Of a DNA stretch of 5,316 nt, positions 1-5,316 are shown piece after piece. The position numbers and the translations under genes are program-made. Source of the stretch: Armatimonadota bacterium (GTDB lineage Bacteria > Armatimonadota > DTGP01 > JAHWJO01); NCBI GenBank assembly GCA_019348365.1, contig JAHWJO010000355.1, forward strand, positions 1-5,316. Direction: 5' to 3'. The notes below the pieces were generated by a model. It searched no databases, was not told where the DNA came from, and saw only the letters and a list, made by a program, of their open reading frames with translations. Positions within the stretch are counted from its first letter, which is position 1; each line of letters begins with the position of its first letter.

Positions 1-2336
1 CTGCTGTTGATGCGCGGGGGCACCCCGTACTTGAATGGATTCCAGTTAAAGGCGGTGTAGCTCCACTCACTTCCCGGTAGGGTTCGGGCATAATCCAGCG
101 TGTATTGCTTGAAAGGATTGTACACTCGAGTCCCGTCGCTGTCGGGATCAACATCCGCGCAATCGACGAAATGGAGGCCATTGAGCATCCAGACCCGCTT
201 GCCGTCGGGCGTGTACTTGCGCAGATCGGTCCCTGAAGCGCCGTTCGATACGTAGATGTTGCCTTGAGCATCGAGGCCGACACCGTTGATCCCGTAAAAC
301 CGCGCCCAGCCGCCCGCCGCCGGATCGTAGAGGCGGCCCGGCGTTTTGCCCGCATAGATCCCGCCTTTAATGCCGAAGCTGCCGACGTAGCGGGGAGCCG
401 TCGCAAGGTCGGCGTAGATGCGGACGTTCTGATCGGGTCCGTTATCGGCAACGAAGAGGCGGTCGGTTTTGGGATCGTATGCGACCGCCGTCGGATGAAC
501 CACGTCCGTGATCTCTTTGCCGGTGAAGGTGCCGTCGGCCCGATAGCATTTGATGGCGCCCGGATATTTGGTCTCCACCGCTACGCCGACGGGAAAGTCG
601 TTCGCCTGCTGGATGATCCAGAGGTCGCTGCGCTTGTCCACCGTCATCGGTCCCGGTCTCTGGAAGGGGAAGGCGCGCTCCGGCAGCTCGCTCACGTCGG
701 TTTGGAACTCTCCCACCGCGCCGCCGCCGGAGTTGATGCGGAACGCGGTAGATCCGTCCAGCTTGAGGATCTCAAATCCGCAGATGACGATATGACCGTT
801 GCCGCCTTCCACGCGCTCCAGCGTCAGGGTCAGGACCCCGTCCGCGTCCGCTTTCACGTTCGGGAGATCCTTCACAACGGCCTTGAAGGGCCCGCCCGCT
901 TCCTCTATCAGATCGAAGTTCGGGATGCCCTGATCCCCGGCTCCGAACCGCATGACGCGGCGGCCCGGCTTCTCCTCCTCGTACTCCGCGAAGTGAAAGC
1001 GCACGGTATAGTCGGTCTTCGGGTCCATGCCGGGAATTTTATAAGCCGTGTAGTCAACCTCCCGCTGCGACTTGTAGACGGCTTCGGGGGCGGCATGGGC
1101 CACGCCTGCCGTATCGATGGCGTGCTGGGTCACGTTGGTGGACGTATTCCCGGCGGTGTAAAACGGCTTGTAATCCATTCGGGCGACGCGGATTTTGTGG
1201 TCGCGCGAATCGCCGATGAACAACTCTCCCCGCGAGATCGCCATCCCGCTGGTCACGTTGATGCTCTTCTGGGGGTCCCACAGGTCGGTTGTAAGGAAGA
1301 GACGCTTTGCCGCAGTGTTACTGCCGAGCATATCGGTGGTGTAGAGTCCCCCTCCGGAGGCCAGAACCATCCGGCGGCCGTCGCTTGTGATGGAGCCTTC
1401 GCCGACCTTGTTGTTGCCGAACGGGTCGTTATCGAACCGTTTGACGACCCGGCCGTCCTTGTAGATCTTGGCCGATTCGCCGGCTTCGTCGTAGTAGCTG
1501 TTCGTGTAGCACGTGCCGTCCGGCCCCACCCAGAGCGCCGAGATCGAGTTGGACACGTATCCGACGCTGTTCTGGCTGAACGTATTCCCGATCCAGCTCG
1601 TGCGGTACCCCATGTTCGGCTTGCGGAAGGTCACGCGGTCGAACTTCGCCACGGCGGTTTTTGTTTCATCGCCTCCGGCGACGAAAAAGCCGGCATGCAG
1701 AGGGCCGGGCGGGGTAAACGCCCCCCCGCTGTCGTTCGCCACCATCGACCAGGTCCTGCCGTCCGGGGACTTATAGACCGCGAACTGTTGACCCAAGCGG
1801 ACGATGCGAAGCCAGAGAGGGAATTTCATGTCGGTGATGTGCCCGCTGCCGTCCCTGCTGTACAGCGCGGCCAGATCTCGTCCCTTCGCCCGCACCTCGT
1901 TGCGGACGCGCTGATTGGAGTCGGTCGTGTTCTGAAGGTAAAAGGCGACCAGCGCCTCCGTTGAAGAAGGTTCGTTGTCGGCGCGCAGCAGGATACCGGC
2001 GCGGGAACGCGGTGGGCCTTCCAGGGACACGAGACGCGCGATCACCTCGATATCGCCCGCCGGAACCGTCCGGTAGGTGTAGTGGAACTGATCGTGATTT
2101 CCATCGAAGAGCTCGCCCTTGCCCGCGCCGGTGACGGTCAGAACGCCGTTGGCGAGGGTATGCCCGCCCTTCACAGCGGGAGAGCCGATCTCCGCATCCT
2201 GCCAGGTCTGAGCCTCACTCTGGCTTGCGTAAAGACAAGGCAGGCAGAATGTGAGAAACAGCAGCATGACTGATGTCTTAGAAAGGGTCCGAAGGGCTTG
2301 TATCCGTCCACAGAATATCTTTGTTCGCTCGATCAA
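1..2336 (-). CDS. Secreted DUF1349-like / malectin / beta-propeller protein, C-terminus outside window
   Basis: The minus-strand frame stays open for 778 complete codons and runs off the left edge. I chose TTG at 2336 over ATG at 2267. TTG has GGGAG six bases upstream and supplies a basic n-region (IERTKIFCGRIQALRTLSK) before the hydrophobic core MLLFLTFCLPCLYA; ATG has no Shine-Dalgarno and would leave no positive charge. Likely signal-peptidase cleavage is SEA|QTW near residue 42; no lipobox fits. Residues about 43-237 resemble the DUF1349/concanavalin-like sandwich (DQFHYTYR, RAGILLRAD, WLRIVRLGQQFAVYKSPDG). Residues 265-390 and 560-720 look like NHL/SMP-30-type propeller blades (LWVGPDGTCYTNS, RLFVADNG, GVGLDAQGNIYVSNG). 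Residues about 405-524 match malectin (AIDTAGV, PEAVYKSQRE, YTVRFHFAEYEEEKPGRRV, NFDL). Malectin-type domains bind glycans, so an exported carbohydrate-binding role is inferred; no catalytic site is recognised. The domain calls rest on motif recall, and the substrate is unknown. Confidence 0.85.
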   Translation of the reverse strand, partial: MIERTKIFCGRIQALRTLSKTSVMLLFLTFCLPCLYASQSEAQTWQDAEIGSPAVKGGHTLANGVLTVTGAGKGELFDGNHDQFHYTYRTVPAGDIEVIARLVSLEGPPRSRAGILLRADNEPSSTEALVAFYLQNTTDSNQRVRNEVRAKGRDLAALYSRDGSGHITDMKFPLWLRIVRLGQQFAVYKSPDGRTWSMVANDSGGAFTPPGPLHAGFFVAGGDETKTAVAKFDRVTFRKPNMGYRTSWIGNTFSQNSVGYVSNSISALWVGPDGTCYTNSYYDEAGESAKIYKDGRVVKRFDNDPFGNNKVGEGSITSDGRRMVLASGGGLYTTDMLGSNTAAKRLFLTTDLWDPQKSINVTSGMAISRGELFIGDSRDHKIRVARMDYKPFYTAGNTSTNVTQHAIDTAGVAHAAPEAVYKSQREVDYTAYKIPGMDPKTDYTVRFHFAEYEEEKPGRRVMRFGAGDQGIPNFDLIEEAGGPFKAVVKDLPNVKADADGVLTLTLERVEGGNGHIVICGFEILKLDGSTAFRINSGGGAVGEFQTDVSELPERAFPFQRPGPMTVDKRSDLWIIQQANDFPVGVAVETKYPGAIKCYRADGTFTGKEITDVVHPTAVAYDPKTDRLFVADNGPDQNVRIYADLATAPRYVGSFGIKGGIYAGKTPGRLYDPAAGGWARFYGINGVGLDAQGNIYVSNGASGTDLRKYTPDGKRVWMLNGLHFVDCADVDPDSDGTRVYNPFKQYTLDYARTLPGSEWSYTAFNWNPFKYGVPPRINS

Positions 2337-2342
2337 TTCTAG

Positions 2343-2347
2343 CTCCC
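2343..2347 (-). promoter_or_regulatory. Ribosome-binding site supporting a TTG start for gene 1
   Basis: Read on the minus strand, GGGAG is followed by the six-base spacer CTAGAA and then TTG at 2336. The downstream in-frame ATG at 2267 is preceded by CTAAGACATCAGTC, which has no purine-rich Shine-Dalgarno at a useful distance. This site is the main reason for starting the gene 23 codons earlier. Confidence 0.5.
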
Positions 2348-2366
2348 GTCTTGGTGCGCGCTTCTT

Positions 2367-2390
2367 AACCCTTGCGACAACCCCTGCGAC
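2367..2390 (-). repeat. 12-bp tandem repeat upstream of gene 1
   Basis: Two adjacent 12-bp units lie here. On the plus strand they read AACCCTTGCGAC and AACCCCTGCGAC, differing at one position. On the minus strand they read GTCGCAGGGGTT and GTCGCAAGGGTT. The block begins 31 bases upstream of the TTG start, in the expected promoter/leader zone. Direct repeats in this position can be tandem operator half-sites, but no known regulator motif is recognised, so the role is inferred from position only. Confidence 0.45.
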
Positions 2391-2553
2391 CAGAAGTTGC
2401 GGAAGCTTTTATTCTTCAATCACCCACGAGGAGGATATTCAACGGCTCCCGTTACAAATACGAATTTCAGTTTCGTGAGACGGCTCCCTAATCACCCTCG
2501 GCAATAATGGCCCTGTGTTGGAAGCTTCCCATCACCCCACTATCGGAATACGC

Positions 2554-4875
2554 TCATTTGATCACCGTGCTCGGGGAATCGTTGCGGAGGGGCGGCCCGT
2601 CCACATGGATCGTGTTGCGGCGGAGGAAGGTGTGGCCCGCATCCTTCGCAATGCGAATGCCCGCCGGCCCGTCATAGATATGGGTGCCTTCAATCACGTT
2701 CCAGTCCTTCAACGGGGCCGTGCTCGGCAGGCCGGGAATCTTGTGGGTGGCCGGCTCCAGATTGATCCCGAACCGTCCCTCCGGCTCCTCCCCTTGCAGC
2801 CAGGTGGGCTGGATGTGGAGGCTCGGGCGGTAGCGGAAGTCCACCACCTCGGAGAAGCGCACGGTGTTGCCGAAAACCAGCGGGCCGCGCAGGGTGATGT
2901 TCCCGCGCCCGACCGTCCGGGAACCGATGAGGTCGCAGAACGCGACGGGAGAGGGGGCGTCCGTGTTCCACGCCCACAGGTACAGCCCTTCCCCGTCCCG
3001 CAGGACGTGCCCGTCCACCACGTGGCCGTAGTTGTTGCCCCAGAAGCCCGTCCAGTTGGCGGTGTGCTCCTCCGTGTTGTCGACCCAGAGATGCTCCACC
3101 ATGGCCCAGCCGACCGTCGCATAGGTGGAGGAGTCCGGCGTGACTTCCCAGCCCGGCTCCACGGTGAGGGTGTTCGCGGTGTGGGAGACGACCCGCCGGT
3201 ACTGGCCCAGGCCCCGCCCGTCCAGGATCAGCACGTAGGCATTTTCGAGCTTCTTCCCGGCGAAGGGGGTCCCGGACACCGTCAGTGAAGAAGACGTGGC
3301 CCGAAGGACCTTGCCGAACCATTCCGCCGCCGCCGATTCATACATCGTCTCCCCGGCGTTGTGGCGGCGAGGGATGTTGTTGCGGAAGATATTTCCTTGC
3401 AGGATCGAATGGTAGCCGCTCGTCGCCCCCGTCTGGGAGGTGAAGTTCCGGTCGCCGTTCTCCACCACGTTGTCCTCGATGATCGAATGGACGAACGCGC
3501 GCACGAAGAGGGTGTTCTCGATGCCCGGTCGCAGGGCGCGGAGGCGATTGCGGCTGATGTCGGCCTGGGTGTGAGGACCGTGCACGAGGAAGACCCCGCC
3601 GTTCGCCGCCTCGATCTCGCAGTCGCGCAGTGCGAAACCGTAGGACCCCCACTCCACCATGACCGCCGGCACGGTGGAATGGACCGCTCTGATCTTGCAG
3701 CGCTCGATCCGGCAGTCGTCGTGCGACCCGAAGATGGCCTGAAGGGTGCCGGGGCCGTCCACGAACCCCAGGTCGGTGACGCGGCTGCGGTCCCACATCC
3801 AGACCATCGCGCCGAGGTTCCCCTGCTCCATTCGCTCGCGCAGGTGGGCGGGCAGCTTGGGCGCGACCTCCGCCGGCACGTCGAACCGCATGGGGTTCGA
3901 TTCCAGGACGGTCAGGATGCTGCTCGACGATCCGGCCCCCTTCAAGGTCACCCCCGAGGGGACCCACAGCGTGGCGCTGATGGGAAAGAGGCCGGGGGGG
4001 AGCGTGACGGTCCCGCCGCCCCGCCTGCCGGCCTCCACCAGAGCCTTGCGGATCGCGGCGGTATCGTCCTCCACGCCGTTCCCCTTCGCCCCGAAGTCCC
4101 GCGCGTTCAGGTGGAGGGAAGATACTTTGAGCCTAGGGGAGACGGTGAACCGCACCGGGCCGCCCCAGCCCCCCGCCCCTCCCGCGCCGTTGTGAACGTA
4201 CAAATCATACTCCCCCGCCGCCAGGTCGTTCGGGAGAATCACGGAGCATTCATAGAGAGGATTCCTACCGGTTTGCAGGGGTGTCAGGACCCGCACCCTG
4301 CCGTCCTTGCGGGACTTGACCCCCACCAGCCGGGCATCGAGGTTGCGGCCGAAGATCCGCATCCGTTCGCCGGGATGGGCCCTCTCCGGCGAGACCCACC
4401 AGGGCTGCGAAACGGTGACGGCCCACGGTTGAGAGAACCCGTCGGCGTTCTTCACCCAGCAGACGTGGCCCCCGGCGCGGGCGTCGTGGAACCCTTCGGC
4501 GTCATAGTTGGAGCGGAATTCGACGGTCATCACCCGCCCCTGGGGGTGGTAGTCGAAGACGTTCAGCTTTTTCGCGCCGGGGGGCGGCGTCGCCGGCAAT
4601 CGGTTCCGGCCCCGGTAAGGGGTGGCTTCCAGCGCCGCGACCGCCTTGTCCCGGTCGAAAGGGACTTCCCAGGCGTAGACCTCGGCTTTGCCGGGATCAA
4701 ACCCCGTCCCCCAGACCGTCTTCGTATTGCCCCCTTGAACGCGGCAGATCTCCGGCAATGCTGCCCGGGCCTGTGAAGGAGAAACGGCATAAAACAGTAA
4801 AAGCAAGCCGATTGCGGCACCGGGACAAAATGTCCGCATCCCTGGCCCTTTCTCTCTCTTCACGACTCTTTTCAT
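2554..4875 (-). CDS. Secreted right-handed beta-helix protein, Pectate_lyase_3-type, with N-terminal TIG/Ig-like region
   Basis: This is a complete gene of 773 codons ending in TGA. The N-terminus MKRVVKREKGPGMRTF is basic and precedes the core AAIGLLLLFYAV, with predicted cleavage at ARA|ALP near residue 38, so the protein is exported. Residues 160-245 look like an IPT/TIG or Ig-like domain (WVSPERAHPGERMRIFGRNL, then YDLYVHNG and VRFTV). Residues 255-325 carry the Pectate_lyase_3 entry signature (ARDFGAKGNGVEDDTAAI, GGGTVTLPPGLF, LWVPSGVTLKGAG). Asn- and Ile/Val-rich short repeats typical of a parallel beta-helix continue to the C-terminus (CRIERCKI, FALRDCEIEAANGG, SIIEDNVVENGDRN, ILQGNIFRNN). 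Residues about 521-590 interrupt the helix with a small beta module. A W-rich patch lies at 597-636. Family members cleave or bind polysaccharides, but the substrate and catalytic residues cannot be read here. Alternative starts are GTG at 4881 and ATG at 4839. An ATG at 5109 is in frame but rejected because translation before 4881 is a shadow of the neighbouring remnant. Confidence 0.85.
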   Translation of the reverse strand: MKRVVKREKGPGMRTFCPGAAIGLLLLFYAVSPSQARAALPEICRVQGGNTKTVWGTGFDPGKAEVYAWEVPFDRDKAVAALEATPYRGRNRLPATPPPGAKKLNVFDYHPQGRVMTVEFRSNYDAEGFHDARAGGHVCWVKNADGFSQPWAVTVSQPWWVSPERAHPGERMRIFGRNLDARLVGVKSRKDGRVRVLTPLQTGRNPLYECSVILPNDLAAGEYDLYVHNGAGGAGGWGGPVRFTVSPRLKVSSLHLNARDFGAKGNGVEDDTAAIRKALVEAGRRGGGTVTLPPGLFPISATLWVPSGVTLKGAGSSSSILTVLESNPMRFDVPAEVAPKLPAHLRERMEQGNLGAMVWMWDRSRVTDLGFVDGPGTLQAIFGSHDDCRIERCKIRAVHSTVPAVMVEWGSYGFALRDCEIEAANGGVFLVHGPHTQADISRNRLRALRPGIENTLFVRAFVHSIIEDNVVENGDRNFTSQTGATSGYHSILQGNIFRNNIPRRHNAGETMYESAAAEWFGKVLRATSSSLTVSGTPFAGKKLENAYVLILDGRGLGQYRRVVSHTANTLTVEPGWEVTPDSSTYATVGWAMVEHLWVDNTEEHTANWTGFWGNNYGHVVDGHVLRDGEGLYLWAWNTDAPSPVAFCDLIGSRTVGRGNITLRGPLVFGNTVRFSEVVDFRYRPSLHIQPTWLQGEEPEGRFGINLEPATHKIPGLPSTAPLKDWNVIEGTHIYDGPAGIRIAKDAGHTFLRRNTIHVDGPPLRNDSPSTVIK

Positions 4876-4888
4876 ACTCACAAGAAAA

Positions 4889-4898
4889 TCCTTTCTCC
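4889..4898 (-). promoter_or_regulatory. Ribosome-binding region of gene 2
   Basis: Read on the minus strand, GGAGAAAGGA is followed by TTTTCTT, GTG (4881), AGT and ATG (4875). AGGA sits seven bases from GTG and thirteen from ATG, so by spacing alone GTG is the better partner. A second purine tract, GAGAAAGGG, lies six bases before ATG 4839, which would give a shorter signal peptide starting MRTFCPGAA. The three starts give 775, 773 or 761 residues and the same mature protein. Confidence 0.5.
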
Positions 4899-4900
4899 AA

Positions 4901-4934
4901 GGCAGAGCTGCCAAACAAGTAAGCCAGCCCTGGC
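4901..4934. promoter_or_regulatory. Pair of near-palindromes upstream of gene 2, possible operator
   Basis: GGCAG-AG-CTGCC (4901-4912) and GCCAG-CC-CTGGC (4923-4934) each have five-base perfect arms around a two-base spacer and share the core CAG-NN-CTG. Their centres are 22 bp apart, about two helical turns, directly upstream of gene 2's Shine-Dalgarno. This geometry would suit two dimers of a repressor or activator on one face. No regulator family is recognised. High local GC makes chance inverted repeats more likely. Confidence 0.25.
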
Positions 4935-5215
4935 ACACTCCCTCCGTCGAGCTCGGTCCCGGCCGCACCGGGGAGGGGAAGGGGCCGCGTGGCGAGGAGC
5001 CAGGGCCGGAAGGGCCGGTTCTCCTCCACAATTCCGTCCGGCGTGTGGAGGAAGAGGCGCGCGGAATCATCGCCGGCCTCCACGGTGACGACGTTGAGAG
5101 TGGGATCATCCCCGAAGAGGAGCGCCTGCGAATCGAGGCCGGATTCCGGCTCCTTGTCGGACAAAGGAATCGAATCGGTTGCCCCGGCGGGTTCGTTGGA
5201 AGGAGAGAGTTGCAT
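4913..5215 (-). pseudogene. N-terminal remnant resembling a family-B DNA polymerase
   Basis: From ATG 5215 the minus strand encodes about 101 residues that resemble, from memory, the start of bacterial family-B DNA polymerases (LFGDDPTLNVVTVEAGDDSA, then TPDGIVEENRPFRPWLLAT and a Leu/Gly-rich GTELDGGSVPGLAYLF). The exonuclease and polymerase domains that follow in an intact protein of several hundred residues are absent. After about residue 101 the frame stays open to a stop at 4697, but it then reads gene 2's Shine-Dalgarno and signal-peptide DNA in another frame (ALEKGFSCEYEKSREERER), so the resemblance ends near the palindrome at 4901-4912. An upstream in-frame ATG at 5224 would add three residues. 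It could instead be an unrelated short gene. The family call is moderately uncertain; the absence of any downstream polymerase domain in the window is certain. Confidence 0.5.
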
Positions 5216-5222
5216 CCCTCTC

Positions 5223-5228
5223 ATTATA
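5223..5228 (-). promoter_or_regulatory. Candidate -10 box (TATAAT) before the polymerase remnant
   Basis: The minus strand reads CCAGTATAATGAGAGGGATG, containing a perfect TATAAT ending seven bases before ATG 5215. A transcript starting at the usual distance would begin at or next to that ATG, implying leaderless translation. The region where a -35 box would fall lies inside the CCCAAC repeats and shows no TTGACA-like hexamer. The match is exact but short, so it is tentative. Confidence 0.25.
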
Positions 5229-5232
5229 CTGG

Positions 5233-5316
5233 TGTTGGGTGTTGGGTGTTGGGCGTTGGGTGTTGGGCGTTGGGCGTTGGGCGTTGGGCGTTGGGCGTTG
5301 GGCGTTGGGCGTTGGG
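5233..5316. repeat. Heptanucleotide microsatellite (YGTTGGG), 12 units, reaching the window edge
   Basis: Twelve uninterrupted 7-bp units occupy 84 bases. The first base of successive units is T,T,T,C,T,C,C,C,C,C,C,C, and the remaining six bases are identical in all units. On the minus strand the unit is CCCAACR. The array is still running at the last base, so its true length is unknown and the end may be an assembly break. Every unit contributes a GGG tract separated by four bases, which satisfies the classic G-quadruplex pattern on the plus strand. Confidence 0.97.

Larger units (their letters stand above)
2337..2553. other. Intergenic region between gene 2 and gene 1
   Basis: This 217-bp gap holds no convincing gene on either strand and is visibly less GC-rich than the flanks. 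I see no intrinsic terminator for gene 2: GGAAGCTTCC (2520-2529) is a palindrome with no loop and no T-run follows. Two small inverted repeats occur, AACGG-CTC-CCGTT (2441-2453) and ACGAA-N7-TTCGT (2460-2476). Short direct repeats are ACGGCTCCC (2442-2450, 2480-2488), AATCACCC (2418-2425, 2490-2497) and GGAAGCTT (2401-2408, 2520-2527). No strong -35/-10 pair could be assigned. Confidence 0.6.

Noticed and set aside
264..1964. Plus-strand open frame of 566 codons opposite gene 1
   Set aside because: It is antisense to a minus-strand frame with a signal peptide and recognisable domains. Its own translation is Arg/Val/His/Ala-rich without any family signature, as expected for a high-GC antisense shadow.
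2251..2478. Short plus-strand open frame of 75 codons in the intergenic gap
   Set aside because: Its start overlaps gene 1's signal-peptide codons, there is no Shine-Dalgarno and the translation shows no recognisable pattern.
2510..2552. Possible intrinsic terminator after gene 2
   Set aside because: GGAAGCTTCC is palindromic but leaves no loop, and no T-rich tract follows on the minus strand.
2515..3288. Plus-strand open frame of 257 codons over the 3' part of gene 2
   Set aside because: It mirrors the gene 2 reading frame, has no recognisable domain and no convincing ribosome-binding site.
3361..4776. Plus-strand open frame of 471 codons opposite gene 2
   Set aside because: The translation is rich in Arg, Pro, Gly and His with no domain pattern, and it lies entirely within the well-supported beta-helix gene.
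4876..5109. Extension of gene 2 to an in-frame ATG at 5109
   Set aside because: It would put 78 Pro/Ser/Arg-rich residues in front of a signal peptide, and that stretch is the out-of-frame reading of the polymerase-like remnant.
5233..5316. CRISPR array or telomere-like end
   Set aside because: The units are seven bases with no spacers, so it is not CRISPR. The resemblance to G-rich telomere repeats is only superficial because the adjoining genes are bacterial in style.

Overview
The window is high-GC bacterial DNA with two large genes, both on the minus strand. Both products look secreted and are built from carbohydrate-related folds (malectin, beta-propeller, right-handed beta-helix). This combination, together with a remnant resembling a bacterial family-B DNA polymerase and a heptamer microsatellite, resembles polysaccharide-degrading soil or aquatic lineages such as Armatimonadota, Planctomycetota, Verrucomicrobiota or Acidobacteriota. 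The phylum is inferred from protein style only; no taxonomic marker gene is present.

Layout in minus-strand transcription order, right to left. Positions 5233-5316 hold twelve perfect-length YGTTGGG units running into the window edge. Positions 5215-4913 encode about 101 residues resembling the N-terminus of a family-B DNA polymerase that stops abruptly. Positions 4934-4901 hold two 12-bp near-palindromes. Gene 2 (4875-2554) encodes a complete secreted protein of about 773 residues with an Ig/TIG-like region and a Pectate_lyase_3-type beta-helix. A 217-bp gap follows (2553-2337) with no gene, no clear terminator and a 12-bp tandem repeat. Gene 1 (2336 to beyond position 1) encodes a secreted multidomain protein: a DUF1349/concanavalin-like beta-sandwich, beta-propeller segments and a malectin-like domain that appears rearranged. 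Its C-terminus lies outside the window.

Functionally, the two exported proteins could bind (gene 1) and process (gene 2) extracellular or cell-wall polysaccharide. They share orientation, but the 217-bp gap and separate ribosome-binding sites leave co-transcription open. The most unusual points are the order of motifs in the malectin region, the polymerase remnant abutting gene 2's leader, and the G-rich heptamer array. No RNA gene, CRISPR array, insertion sequence or phage gene was found, and no defence system or other clearly new multi-gene system is visible.
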